From NCBI GenBank assembly GCA_951230915.1, contig OX579642.1, positions 11,098,001-11,162,000 on the forward strand: 64,000 nucleotides of DNA, read 5' to 3'. This DNA comes from Antitrichia curtipendula. Lineage: Eukaryota; Streptophyta; Bryopsida; Hypnales; Leucodontaceae. Both the position numbers and the translations under genes were made by a program. The first letter of the stretch is position 1, and each line of letters begins with the position of its first letter. The notes below the pieces were generated by a model. That model was not told where the DNA came from and did no database searches. It was given only the letters and a program-made list of their open reading frames with translations. Positions 12,561 to 24,800 of the stretch are shown in pieces.

Positions 12561-12739
12561 CTATTTTTTTCTACTTATTATTATTTTTAGCATAAATATG
12601 ATATTTTTCTGGTTGAAGTGCTTTATAAGTATTTTCAACTTATTTTTTCAACATATTATGTAGAGTAACAAATTGTAGAATCTACACATTTTTGTGTAAA
12701 ATGTTTGTATAGATAAAAGGAAATATTTAGTAAAATTAT

Positions 12740-13500
12740 TGATGCAGTCTAATTCCAATTAGAAAGTATAAGATTCAATTTTTGGCCTTCCAATGTGAAT
12801 TGATATGCCTATTTTGGTGGTTTTGAATGCCAAATTGGAAAAGTTGAATGTGTAAACATGGTTGGTTGCCTATTTGGTGCGTTGCGTGAAGTTGGATTGG
12901 AAAAGTTGTGATTGACAATTTGGAAGTTGCGAAGTTGGTGGATAACCAACCGCTTGCTTGGTGCGTATTAGTTTGGGAAATTTGATTTGATTATCACCCA
13001 CTTTGTGAATGGCAAGTGCGAGTCCAAGTCCCCGAATTGGCTATGTAATTTACTTGTATTTATTTGTATTATGTGATGTGTGTTAATGTGTGAGAATGAG
13101 TGTGTGGATTTGGAAGGATGGAAAGCTAGTTGGTGGAAGTGTCATGTGGTGACAAACTTTTGATCCAGTGAATGAGGAAATTGTAATATGGTGATTTGTT
13201 CATCAATTGAATTTGATTAAATACAGTGATATGTTTAGCCTAATTGATCCTTTCATGATGTATGTGGATGCTTGTGGTTGTAAAATTGATTGAAGCAATG
13301 AAATAATGAGTTGTAAATCTGAATTAATTTTTTTATAAAATTAAGTATTTGCAATTGCTGAATTCCAATTTTTGTGTGTAGTGTCGTTGTAGTGTGAATG
13401 ATGGTTTTTAAGTTGGGAATGTTTAGCTTGGATGTTGTCTTATAAGTAATTCCCAATTGGTTTAGTTTTTGAGTGAATATCAAATATTTCATCATTGTGC
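12740..13500 (+). repeat. CCAATTTGG-motif DNA, probable LTR-related fragment
   Basis: It contains CCAAATTGGAAAAG, CAATTTGGAAG, CCGAATTGGC and TCCCAATTGG, the same motif family that fills the solo LTR at 33916-35792 in the opposite orientation. No termini or coding sequence were found. Confidence 0.35.
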
Positions 13501-14290
13501 TTACTTGATTATTTTCAAATGAAAAATTGTGTATTTTAGAGTTGTGTTAAATAGTTAAGGAATGAATCTATTAGCACATAAATTTTGAATTGAATTGTCT
13601 CCCTTGCAACAAACTTCTTATACTGAAAGGATAATTTTTGAGTAGATCATTATTCTTCTTTAATAGTTTGAAAGATGAAATCTAACCATATGGGAAGAGT
13701 TGAAAATGCTTCTTTTTCAAATTCGAGTGACTTGATCTTACAATTGGTAAGGTTTCTTATTTTGGAATTTTGGGAGGGTGTACTCTAACAAGTTAACTAA
13801 AGGATCTTACAATTTGATTTGTTATGAATAAATATAGATGAAGATTTTAACCTTGCTTTGAAATTGAATACTTTGAAGCAATTTTGGGCAAAAAAACCCA
13901 CCAAAAGTCTTTAGCGTTAATAGATGCTTTGACTACAACATAAACAAAGTCTATTAGATTTTCAAATCCATAGTTGACTAACTTAGATACTAACCAACTT
14001 TCTAGATGCTTAGTAGTAGTTACGAAGCCCATGACTTCCCATTTGTTTGATTCTTAGTATTTATTATAATTAAATAGTAGAAGTCAATAATGGCAACAAA
14101 AATAACATTAGAAAAATTTTAAAAATTTGAAGAGATTATTAGATATAGTAGAAGAAGGGAAGGAAATTTGGAGTTCCTTGACAAATTTGAAGGAACTGTG
14201 AGTGAATATCTGCATACCATTTTTGAGATTTCTTTTGATTTGGGTTTCAAGAAGTTACTGTTTTTTTCTTTCTTATTAATTTTTTAACTA
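13500..14290. other. AT-rich intergenic stretch
   Basis: No coding sequence, RNA gene or repeat that I can support. The open frames here are short and lack motifs. Confidence 0.5.
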
Positions 14291-14299
14291 AATGTGGGC

Positions 14300-15055
14300 T
14301 TTGTCAGGACGTTTTGGGGTAATCAGCTCACCCGGTTGTAATTCCACCCGAGATGGGAATTCTTGTCAATCTTACGACTTTTTAAGTCTATCTACTCTCT
14401 CCATGTTTGTACATTAATGTTAAATTGTCCTTTCTTCACTCTTTTGAAAGAGCCGTAGATCTCCAAGTTTTGACAGTCTTGGAAACACTCTTGGGTTCTA
14501 ATTCCTGTTGAAGAAAATGAAGAAAATTTGCAGGAACCTGAATAGCAACGACAGAGCTCTACGGTGGTCTTCCACCAGAACTTGGAAATCTCAGAGACTG
14601 TAAGCAAAACAGCTCACCTCTACTTCATCAACAATTTCCTTTTTCAAGCATTGGATATAAATGTAATTATTTATATCTACTCCACTAGTAATTGTTAGCC
14701 ATGTCACATTCCACAGTGTAATTGTCTAGCTTGAATTTGAAGTTGTTTGTTTTGCGCGTGCTGGCGTTGAATTTCTGAAGTTTTTTGTACAAGAACAAAT
14801 TCACAGGGCCTCTTCCTGAAGCATGGCGTGAAATGAGCAGCCTCGAAGATTTGTAAGATGCCCCAAAATCTCACCTATTTGCAAGGACTTAATACAAATA
14901 CAGGCAACAGAGCATGTTCTTAAAATAGACTTAATACTAACGATCCATTTCCTAGGTGGTGCAGAGCGCTCCATGGGAACTTTTTGTATGGAACTCTTTC
15001 GATGTGACTTCTAAACTACCTGAACTTTCGTACCTGTAAGCTTGGGCTGGACTCA
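14300..15055 (+). pseudogene. LRR receptor-like protein exon remnants
   Basis: Four separated patches each encode one plant-type leucine-rich repeat and each is followed by a GTAAG-like donor or by decayed sequence. They are 14309-14390 (GNQLT, then IPPEMG in another frame), 14533-14600 (LYGGLPPELGNLRD), 14790-14868 (KNKFTGPLPEAWREMSSLEDL minus its last residues) and 14955-15045 (LHGNFLYGT ... LPELSYL). Exons of about 70 bp with one LRR each are typical of plant LRR receptor kinases of the LRR-VIII type. Single-base frameshifts inside the first two patches break the frame. No signal peptide, transmembrane segment or kinase domain is present nearby. It reads as a decayed gene fragment rather than a working receptor. 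Confidence 0.6.
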
Positions 15056-16130
15056 GTCTCTTGTTTGGGATAATTGTTTACGGTCTAGTCAATTTTGTCA
15101 CTTGCAAATGCCGGGACTCTGCTTTTGTTTCAAAACATGTATCTTTGACAGATGAACATTGATACTGAAAATTGGGACAGACTAAAAAATGTTGTTCGGA
15201 GTAGAAGCTGTTAAGGTACCTGCTACCAACAAGCTTTCACAAATAAGCCCACAATCAAAGGATTCCACCCGAATGAACCCATCCCTAGTTTCCAACTAAC
15301 AGGGATCCCAATCACAAAAACATGATAGTCCTCACACCTATGTCAAGTTATAACGAAGTCCTTTCATGTCAACACCTGCTAATTCGCTAGAGTCGAGAGA
15401 AAATTTCAAACCCAAGCGTCTCTGGTACGACTATTACGCTAAGTACTTGACTAGCCAGAGATCGACCGGATGTGCGATTCTATCTCATTCTTCATAAACT
15501 CTTAAGGGAGAGGAACCTAATAGACATCTCGGGAACACCTCAAACTTGAACACCATGAATATATTGTAAACCACCTGAACATAAGTATCGGTATTAGGTC
15601 ATCTACCAGCAAAACTTTGAAACATCAAAAGTTTGCGTACAGTATCCGAATAACACATTTGTCGGAAACCTCTTGAAACCCTCTTGAAAAAATTAAAATG
15701 ATAAATAATAGGAACTACACTCATAGGGGTACCTTATCTTCCGCACCTCAATTCACTAAACAAGCATTTCAACACGATTTCATGACCAATCCACCAAGTG
15801 CAGGGTGACAAAATTTAGACGACAACGATTTCCACTAGAAGCTGGGAAATTCATTGGCACCAGATGAAAACGGACAGTTTCTCGTAAAGATTTTCTTGAA
15901 CTTTCTTTAAAATTTGAAGCTAGGGTGCGGAAACTCCAACAGTCAGAGTGCGACCAATCCACCAAGTCCAAGGACAAAATATTCTCAGGACAGTGATGTC
16001 CAGTAGAAGCTTTGAAATTACGTCAATAGCACGACAACGAAAATGCAAAGCCATTTCGGAAGGTTTTCACATTTTTCTAAAATGCAAATATGAAGCTACA
16101 ATGGAAACTACAACAGACAAGGAGAAACGA
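15055..16130. other. Non-coding stretch downstream of the possible FPGS exon, with a 168 bp-spaced direct repeat
   Basis: GC content is higher than in the flanking transposon DNA. A direct repeat starting GACCAATCCACCAAG occurs at 15784 and 15952, each followed by a related purine-rich tract. No further exon of the gene at 16133-16303 was found here. Confidence 0.4.
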
Positions 16131-16132
16131 AC

Positions 16133-16303
16133 CTCGATGCAATGGAAAAGGGCCTGGAAATGAGCGACGTAATTCAGCGCCCCGGTGGAAGGGCAAGCCG
16201 GTGGCATGTCGGCCTTGCGCGTGATCAGCGTGTCCATCGCCACGATTGCATCCTCGAACGTCCTGGCACTCGGCTCCACCACAACTGCCCCGACATCCGC
16301 CAT
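16133..16303 (-). CDS. Possible first exon of a folylpolyglutamate synthase-like gene (partial)
   Basis: From ATG at 16303 the minus strand encodes 57 residues ending at GAG before a GT (donor GTTCGT) at 16132. The segment FEDAIVAMDTLITRK followed about 15 residues later by HFQALFHCIE resembles the N-terminus of plant folylpolyglutamate synthases, where an ALSSLITKR-type helix precedes a RFxLLFxYLKxLxLE segment. That enzyme adds glutamates to folates. A CpG-rich block lies immediately upstream (16540-16930), as for a promoter. I found no ATP-binding GTKGKGS exon downstream, so this is either a first exon with a long intron interrupted by repeats or a detached fragment. The family assignment rests on a short stretch only. 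Confidence 0.35.
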
Positions 16304-16539
16304 TCTCGCAATGCGCTTCTCAATCACAAAAATAATGATGGACACACACCACGCCTCTCGCCCTCGCCTTAGCTCTCACGGACGCCCGTCCTTCCCCTGG
16401 TGTCGTCTTCACCGTTCAAAACTCTGTCGCGAAAGCATGAATTCCTCTAATGGAAAAAGATCTTGAAAGTGTGGTTTCCAAGTGCTTCTAAACCGTCAAA
16501 GGCAAGGAAAATTTCGTAAAAGAGGGAGTGAGGCCTCAG

Positions 16540-16930
16540 GGAACGGGAGATGAGAATGGCGCCATTGATGGCGCCCTCGCATTCGTGAATTGAGAGTAAA
16601 ATCGGTCGCTCTGGCGTGCACAACGGCTGCTCCGTTCGTCTCTCCGTCCTCCACAGACAAGGGAAGGTTTGATCCGTGGAGATCTTGGGATTGGTAGATC
16701 TGGAAACCGGTCGTCTGATTCGTAGATTCTCCGGGGAGAGGCGAGCCTCGGCACTAAAGTCCCCGACGTTTTCTTCAAACTCACCTGCTGCCCGCCCGCA
16801 AGCCTGCCCGCACAGGTCCTCCCGCCTGGCATCAGACCCGCCCCCATCCCGGTTCTCAACCCACCGTTGCCCTCCGGCTTCCTGGCTTTGGCACACTTCA
16901 ACGCGCGCTCATCCTTCAGGTCATGCAGTC
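16540..16930 (-). promoter_or_regulatory. CpG-rich block, probable promoter/5' leader of the minus-strand exon
   Basis: CpG and GC content rise sharply here against an AT-rich background. Overlapping frames on both strands are open, as expected in GC-rich DNA, with no recognisable domain. The position just upstream of the ATG at 16303 suggests a promoter and 5' leader. Confidence 0.35.
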
Positions 16931-16984
16931 GTGGTTTTTTTCCAAATGAGGCACAGTTGTTGTAATTGGATCACTCATTTTGAA

Positions 16985-18050
16985 GTGTAAAGATTTCGAT
17001 CACTGCTCAGTTTCGGTGCAATTTGTAATACTTCAGCAGGACTGAGATCCCGAAGTGATCCCTCGATTTGTGATACGTACTTCAGTTGTGAGGATTTCAG
17101 ATTAGATTAACTTGCTGAAGCTCAAAACACCTTGAAGGTATCCTTTTGCTGTTTTATTTTAGGCCTCTTTCTGTATAATGTTGAGTTGCTGCGGTTCTGA
17201 TCGGTTGTATGATAATCTTAATCAAACTACAGTTCACAGTTTCACGAGCAGATAGAAATTGTCGCAAATTGGGGACACTAGCGAAATGTATTGCCATGTG
17301 GCTATCATACTGCGCTTTGTGTTCGGTGTGTATTATTCAATATCCACTCTAGTTGTTGCAATGTATTACAGTAGTAATGTTGTCTATATCAATTATGGGG
17401 AGTGAGAGCCATACAGTGTATGGCCTCCAGGAGCCATACAGTATATGAGGTCCATGAAAAGAGCACATACATCTTGCGTGTCTGGCATTCATAAACTGCT
17501 GGGAGCTCGATCACTTGCTTCTGAAACCAAATAGAATCTCTGCCACTACTCATCGATCTAACAAGTATTAGGATACACTCAACAATTCGCAAATGACGGG
17601 TCGAATGATTGCTCATTCTTGTGAGAAGACGAATGATATCAGAGGCAAACCAAACCCCAAATGAAAACCTAAAGACTTACTAACCCTCAGGGAGGCCTTT
17701 GACGGAGCCTGCTGCTGGTGCTTGCTTCCCATGCCGAATGATACAAATGCCTGCTTCGCTTCTCAAAATGGACAAGGCGATAAAGAATAAAAAGGTAATA
17801 ATAAAGAGCTTTGGATCATTTGTTTTCAACAGGGACTTGCTTCTGTTTGATAGTAGCAATCAGATTCGAATTTCAAAGAGAAAGAACTCCGTTTCTTCTG
17901 TGGAATTCGAGTACAGTCAGAGTTTGTTCGTCAATGCTCCTCATCACTTAAACCCACTGGATAGACGATGCGAGAGACATGAGCTACAATACTGTACAGC
18001 ACTGGACTTAACAGTTAAGTAGTATTCCATGTAACAGCAGACTCCTACAT
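16985..18050. other. Intergenic DNA between two minus-strand genes
   Basis: Moderate GC, no recognised domain. The lower-coordinate side of the RWP-RK stop codon (below 18058) should contain that gene's 3' untranslated region. The frame at 17699-18022 starts at TTG and shows no motif. Confidence 0.4.
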
Positions 18051-18057
18051 ACAACAG

Positions 18058-18860
18058 TCATGCACGGGCCTGAGCTTGTCCGCGCTTCAGTTGGGCTCTC
18101 ACTGTAGGGCCCTGCCAGCGCCCCAAACCTTTCTCTTTGCGGCGATTCTTGAAGGTCATCATGCTAACTCCTAATTGTGCAGCTTTGTCCTTCAATCGCA
18201 AATGCGGATCCGACTCCAGTTCCTCTTGGGAGAGTTCAAATCTCCTAGCCCTCGGTTTCTTGCCCACAATGGAAGCCTTTCGTTCCCCCTCCTGTTGCTT
18301 GGACGCACTCGCACCCTGACTGCCAACACCGGAGGGCATGACGCTGCCAGTCCCCGCGTCGACCCCCTCCTCCGCCTTCACGGCGTCGACCCCCTCCTCC
18401 ACCGTTACGACGTCGACCCGCACCTCCACTGTCACGACGTAGTCCCCCACCTCCACCTCCACCTTCACGACGGCGGCTAGCGAAAGCTTGTCCCCGAGTC
18501 CTGCAGTGCAGTTCGGCTCGCTTTTCACTTGCACTGGTAGGCGTTGGAGACCCTGCAAATCACAAGCAGAAGATTTGCAATACTAGTCTTAATTAATACT
18601 GGCATGGCATCATTTCGGAAGTGAGAACCGAGCATGTGTCCTTCAGCATAGTTCTATCAAGCAACTAAAGGGGAAATGGCTAGCAAGCAACTTGAATGCA
18701 CGATTATAACCCAATGCTCCTCACTCATGTGTACCTGGACGACAGGGGCTGTCGGCGTGACAGTCATGGTGGCTTGCTGACCTTCCGCTCTAGGCAAGGT
18801 ACCGGTGCGTGAGGCATCGTTGGGCCGCGAGATTTCCACGCCTACCTTGGGCCTCGCCAT
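18058..18860 (-). CDS. RWP-RK domain protein, two exons, 206 residues
   Basis: Exon 1 is 18860-18735 (ATG in the good plant context AGATGGCG; 42 residues) and exon 2 is 18552-18058 (164 residues plus stop). The 182-bp intron 18734-18553 has a GTACAC donor and a TTTGCAG acceptor, and both junctions are phase 0. Residues 146-191 read FELSQEELESD..., LKDKAAQLGVS, FKNRRKEKGLGRW: the helix-turn-helix of the RWP-RK DNA-binding domain found in plant NLP and RKD transcription factors, which control nitrate response and germ-cell or egg identity. The name-giving RWPYRK end is altered to RWQGPT and the usual CxTxLKK is MMTFKNR, so binding may differ. Residues 71-107 are an acidic, valine-rich repeat encoded by a degenerate GTCGAC-containing DNA repeat. 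It lacks a PB1 or NLP GAF-like domain. It is short, like RKD-type proteins, and probably nuclear. Confidence 0.65.
18340..18475 (-). repeat. Degenerate tandem repeat inside exon 2 of the RWP-RK gene
   Basis: Units of about 27-30 bp built on GTCGAC and CCCTCCTCC encode VDVVTVEEG-like repeats (protein residues 71-107). The units keep the reading frame, which supports translation of this stretch. Length may vary between alleles. Confidence 0.6.
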
Positions 18861-20992
18861 CTCTGATTCTCTGCAGGTATTGTTTGCGTCCCCGAACGAT
18901 ATACAGAAACTCCAAAGAAAACGAAGCTGGGCACACAGGGTGCAGACGGAGAGACGAGACAATTCAAAGCTCACAGACAACGCTGGACTCGAACTCAGTC
19001 GGGAGAGATGAAGGGGGAGAAGCAGGGGGAGAAGAGGCAAAGTTCCCTCCAGGGCAGTTGGCCGGGGTCACTTCATCGCCTTTCCTTTCGTACGTTCCAA
19101 TTGACGCAACCGGTTAGTCAGTTCAGGTAACTTCAGGTAACTTCAGGTGCAATGAACTACTTAAATATCAAAGTTGTAATTTATGGAGCTTGGTTTCTCT
19201 AGTAACTATAGCGTCAAAGTGTTTTGTGGATCATTTTGGGAGTCCAAAGGGGAGTTCAAATTCTCTTTGCATGCAGCTTTTAGACATCGTATGAATTAAC
19301 AATGAGTTTTTAATTGTGCAAGGAAGCCAATCTATCACCAAAGTAGTCGGATAAAATCTATTTGACTTCATCAAAAATAGTGAGGTGCATGCTTCTTTCT
19401 ACGGGTTCCTTGAAATTCTTTTATAATCGAATGCTTTCAATCTTAGACGTTCTCACGAGGTTGAAGTACTCAAGACAGGCGAGCATATGTTGGCCAAGTA
19501 GTGTCCATTCTTATCAATTCAACAATGTTCAATTGTCTATTTGATTTGAGACTATTTAGTACATCAACCAATCCAAACTACCGACTAATTGTTGACCTTT
19601 CACATCATGCTATCCAAATTATGTGATTGACTTTTGGCATGAGATATAAGATCAGAGAATCAGAACTATCTAATGATCATCCACTTTTCAAGCAACACAT
19701 CAAACACAAGGTCACAAAGCTAGAACTATCAAATCATTCTACACGTTTTAGATCATTTTTTTAGATGAACACATCAAACTCATAATTACACATAATCCTA
19801 CCAAATTTAGGCTATGAATTTCAAAAAATCTCTTGTGTAGAGACAAAGAATCCCATCCCATCAAGAGAACTTAGTAAAGAGGTGATCAAACTCCGTAGTA
19901 TCAAGAGATTTACATTTTTAGTGTTGTTGCAAAAGTAAATAGTGGTGATCAAAAGGACTTTGTTGCATGTATCATTTAGACACTCTATAGGTTTCAATTG
20001 ATGATATGCAGTTCTCAAGATAGTGGTTGGAATTTAAAATGGTGATGTCCTTGTTGGCTCTTGGAACTTAGGCTTGTTAGTTACCTTTTGTTGGGCTTTT
20101 TTTTAATTTCTTTTATGTAACATATGTGCACATCAAAGAAAATTTTAACTCCTTTACGATGATTGTGTGATCATCACTTCTACTATTTCTTATTGGAAGA
20201 TTTTAAATTTAAGAAATGCTTTGGCACCCTTGATTTTGTTACTATAGTTATATATTTCCATGAACTAAAGTATGAGATTTAGTGAAGGTTAGACAAAGGC
20301 AAAAAAGAAAAAATTGAAACAAATTTTATGCAACTTTTCACAAAAATTGCTTTTGATTTTGTTTAAAAGAATAACAAATATTTTTATAATTCAACAAAAA
20401 AATCCACAATCTATGAATTTTCTCATAGAAATGACCATTATACTCATATGATCATAATTTTGACTTTTTTCCCTCTAATTCCACTGATAAAGTTTTAGAG
20501 ATTTATGTTTCATGGTATAATAATCTACCTTTAATGATTTTTTTAGGTTTAGTCAAGTCAAATGATAAGAAAATCATAGGAATATTGAATATCCTAAATA
20601 TTTTGGTACCTATAGAAACAATTTTATGCATATTGAATACTCTATGAAATATACCAATAGTATCAATCTTCCAATCCTAATTCATTTTTTTATTATCCAT
20701 TGCATTTCAAAAACTCTACTAACTACCATCTATGCCAAGTCCTATTATTTATTGTGTTGGTAGCTTGCTTAGTTTGCCATTGTCTTTCAACCCTTTCATA
20801 GATTTTATTACTACTATCACTACATACATAGGCTATTATATAGAAAGAGTATATATTTTATATAGAACATGACTAGAATTTTTTTGATATTTTTACATAT
20901 GATGAACATTTCATTTTACAGTGAAATAAATCTATTTGATAATTTAGTAATGGACTAATGGGCATTCAAGATTTGATAGTTTCAAAAGCAAA
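18861..20992. other. Upstream region of the RWP-RK gene, then AT-rich intergenic DNA
   Basis: 18861-19120 is GC-richer and should hold the promoter and 5' leader of the minus-strand gene; three near-identical AACTTCAGGT units stand at 19120-19150. Beyond that the DNA is AT-rich with no supportable gene, RNA or repeat. Confidence 0.4.
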
Positions 20993-21695
20993 ATATCCCC
21001 TAAAGGACCAAACATCATTGTTCGGCAATGAAGTGCTCTTGGGCAGCTCACTAAAAACAAAAAATTTATTTCTTCTCTTTGAAATTTTCACACAATATGT
21101 GTCCAAGGAGTAGCTTTTAAGGTTCATTATTTTTTTTAATTTTGACTATATGGTTAAAAGTTATTGTATGATATGTAATTTTCAAAGATCTTTGAGCAAC
21201 TCAAATAATTCTCAAAAATCACTTCTTTAAAAAATAAAAATTTGAAATTGTTTTTTTAAATTTATATATATGTGAAAAGTTTGATTAATGTAATGAAACT
21301 TCCGAGGAATTTTAGTTTGCGGGTAGTCATAAAATTTCTACTCTATAATTAATTTTGAAGTCCTATATTTAGCTTAATTTTTAATATTTAAAAAAATAAA
21401 TAAAGATAGTGGTTGTAGATTGCTTATTATAATATTACAAGCATTGGTATTAACATTTTTCAATTTCATAACTAGATCCTTGGCAATTTAATATTTTGAA
21501 TCATTTTCTATTTTTTTCCAATTAATATTTTTTTCTTTATAAATTGTACAATTTCAAATGGTCTAAATTTTTTCAAGCATGTAGCCAACTTGCCTTGAAG
21601 AATGAATCCCAAGTATAAACACCATTTTGGGCATTTTTTCTTATAAATGTGACCTCGTGAAGTGTAGCTACCCAAAAGACTTTCAATTAATTAGA
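20993..21695 (+). repeat. Family-1 TTAA element, right end lost
   Basis: It begins CCCCTAAAGGACC after ATAT, then follows the complete copies (GCAATG..GTGCTCTTGGGCAGCTCAC) to about 21690 before homology stops. The flanking 4 bp are no longer TTAA, by mutation or because TTAT was the original target. Noncoding. Confidence 0.65.
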
Positions 21696-21723
21696 AGCAT
21701 ACCCACAAACTAAATTCTACAAT

Positions 21724-21815
21724 CATACTAAAGGACCAAATACTGCTTTTTGGTAATATAGTGATTTTGGACAGCTCACTACAAATGAAATTTTTATTTT
21801 ATTTATTTTAAACAT
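21724..21815 (+). repeat. Second, very short family-1 TTAA element fragment
   Basis: ACTAAAGGACCAAATACTG followed by TTTTTGGTAATATAGTG repeats the first ~90 bp of the family. It lies about 30 bp after the previous truncated copy. Confidence 0.55.
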
Positions 21816-24800
21816 CTTAGCATTATAGATATTTTATTTTAATCCCTATAAGGAAAAAGTTCTAAACTTCTAAAAATAATAAATTGAAAACCATGTTAAA
21901 CTCAAGAAGATAACAAATATGAAGTTTGGTGTGGATAATGATGAAAGTAGGGAAGTTTCCATCTATCCTAAATCAAACTTGAAACTTAGACATTAAATTT
22001 AACCTTAAGCCCATAACCAAAATCAATAGTCAATTTGAATTTAGTAATTAAGGATAATTCATAGATAAAGTATGGATAGCTTTTTCCAAAGTCAAACTTC
22101 ATCTACTCATAACTTGTTTTAAGAAACTCGGATTGGGATGAATTTACCATTTCGAAAAAGGCAGATCTTGTTTTAAACTTAGGAGAGATAAATCATAATT
22201 GTGGATTCTTCATCTAATAAACATAGAGCCTGTGCTAGTTGGCTTAGTTCGTCCGGTTTAGCCAAAGTTGCTTTGTTTTAAAGTTCTTAGTTGTCTTCCT
22301 TTGCAGTTTATATCGTTTAGCATGTTAAAAAGATCCATTATTTAGAAAGCACAATGAATCACGCTTAGACATCCACCGTAGAACATTTTATGAATTAAAA
22401 TCAAGAACCTGGTTGTACTCATTTCATATCAAGGGTAGGCATAAAAACGCTCATACAACACCAAATAATATGATAAAATCATATATTTCTACATTCATTG
22501 ATATCTTTGAGAGAAAATGCTTTTTGTTTACATTTTGTTGTTATTGTATTTCAAATTACTAAGGCAATTTCTTTCATCTTCTAAAAACAATTGAAGACAT
22601 TTTGGTGATGTAATCTTGAGATTTTTGTTGATTTCCAATCAGTACAAATTATTTTTTATTGATACAATATGGCACTAAAAGCCAAAAAAAAGAACAGCAT
22701 TTTACTTTACAAATTCTTGGTGCTCACATACAGGATTTATGACAACAATATTGGTGTGCATTTAAGTAGAGTCACAGAAATTGTTGAGTCACAGAAAACA
22801 ATATGAAGTACATAATCAATATGCAACCTCGTTTTATCTTATAGTGCACGTATCAAAGTTTGGCTAAGAGAATAGTCTTAATATTCCATATGATGCAAAT
22901 ATTTTTTTAATTTAAAATTTATTTTTTTGCCTGTAAATTGGAATATATTAGAATTATTAACTATTCTATAGAAAAGGTACAAAATTAGAAATCAGCCTAG
23001 TAAAAAAAAAACTCAAGCAATATGAAACAAAGTGCAACCAAAGACTAAAGAGAGGTGTTTTTAAGACTAAAAATACGCAAGGAGTGCTAACATGTGAATC
23101 TATGAGCCCATGATCATAAAAGCCTATATTATAAACACCTTCTATAGTTATAGGTGTCTATGTTTTAGGTACCTAAATTACATACTCTTTCCTTGTCATA
23201 GTAAACCTATATTATAAACACTTTTGAATGGTTGTAGGTACATCCGTACATACTATGAATGATTTTAACTCCACCCCTTGAGTTAAAACATAAACACAAA
23301 TTTTGATAGCTTTTTCATTAAGTTATCATAGAGGTGCCGAAGTCTATTCCAATTCACGACTTGCATGCAATGGATGTTCTATTTGTAATATTCTATAGTC
23401 TGAAACAAATCTAAATCATTCAAAACACATTAAATGTTAGAAATTGTGGGCCTTTGGCTAACCAAGCCAAGCATTGGACGTGAAAACCTACTTCAAACCA
23501 AAAACTAACTTAGCCTAGCATGTAGAATATAAACTTTCCTTCCTAGAGTGGTAAAATATACTAAAATTTGGACCTTTCTAGCAAAAATTATCAAAAGATG
23601 AGGTTATAACTATAAAATAACGTAGAAAACTTCATCCATCAAATTCTAATAGTAAACTAACTCAATATCCATCCAAATTTTCATGTTGATTCTCTAATTA
23701 TACTCATTAAATCTAATATTTAAGCTATTTCCAATCAAGGATTAAAAACTTCATCCAAATTGAAGTTCAAACTCCATCCATCCCTATCTTTTATTTAAAT
23801 GAATCAGTTTTTAACTACAAATTGGTTCTAAAATTTTTAGAAGATAACCTAAGTGAATTTAATTTTAGAATATTTTTTAGTAGCTTTCAAAAGATTTTTC
23901 TTAATTTTCTTCTAATTAATCTTAATCTAAGACTTTCATTATTAAATTATTATTTGGAGGATTTAGCTTTTTAAGTGAAAAAACAAGAAATTACCTTTTC
24001 ATCAAGGTGAAACACAAAAATAATAGTTATTAAGGAATGTAATGTTTTCTCTAATCAATAATTAATATTTTATCCACAAATTACTTACAGCCTAACCAAG
24101 TAAATTGAGTTCTGTTTTTATTTTTATCATCTAAATTATTCTTAGATTTTTTATTTTCCTTTAAGAGTCTTTTGGATGAAATTACTAAGTTCTCATCTAG
24201 TTCTACCATTAAATTTCATCCATTTGTAACTTTCTTCTTATTTAATTTTTTTTCAAGTATAAGATATTTCTAGAAACCTTTAAGAATTACCTACAATATT
24301 CTAAATTCTAATTTAGATTCTAAAACTATGACCTAAGGATTAACTTTTAACTTTCTACTTCTATTCTACATAAATTAAAAGAAAATCAAATTAAGATAGT
24401 TCAATTAACATACCTTTCCATCAACAGTTGACACGGTCCCATCCTCACCACAGTTGCAACCATTTTGTAGTAGCCATTGCCTTCCATCATGTGTATGTCT
24501 TTGTTACACCTAAAATAATGGAAAGAATTTAAACTTAAAACCCTTTTTGAGTAATTTTTTCCTTCTTATTATTTCCACGCTAATTCCTATAGAACTTTTA
24601 AAGTATTTTGAATAATTTAAAAAAAATTTGGAGACTATATTTAATGCTAGATTATTTGATAGTGTGAAAGAAATCAAAATTCAACAAAATTGTTAGGGTC
24701 AAACCTCATTAAATGTAGTAGATTCTCTTCAAAACATCTAGTCCCTAATCTTCTCCTTTTTGGTTCCAACACTCGAACTTTCAAACTTCTAAGACTCCTT

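Larger units (their letters stand above)
10290..13395. other. Sequence unique to copy 1: nested repeat debris
   Basis: The match to the second duplication copy stops near 10290 and a weak match resumes near 13395 (compare 53850-53960), so about 3.1 kb appears inserted here. It holds TTAA-element fragments (10700-10771 and 11712-12560) and a stretch at 10890-11360 rich in ATAGGTGCC and ATAGGTACC units. No gene is seen. Confidence 0.5.

Noticed and set aside
16447..16990. Frames of 149, 121 and 104 codons in the CpG-rich block
   Set aside because: Open on both strands because of GC content, with no recognisable domain; more likely a promoter and leader.
22230..22265. tRNA A-box-like TGGCTTAGTT near a dispersed module
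   Set aside because: No B box or cloverleaf; not a tRNA or tRNA-derived SINE head.
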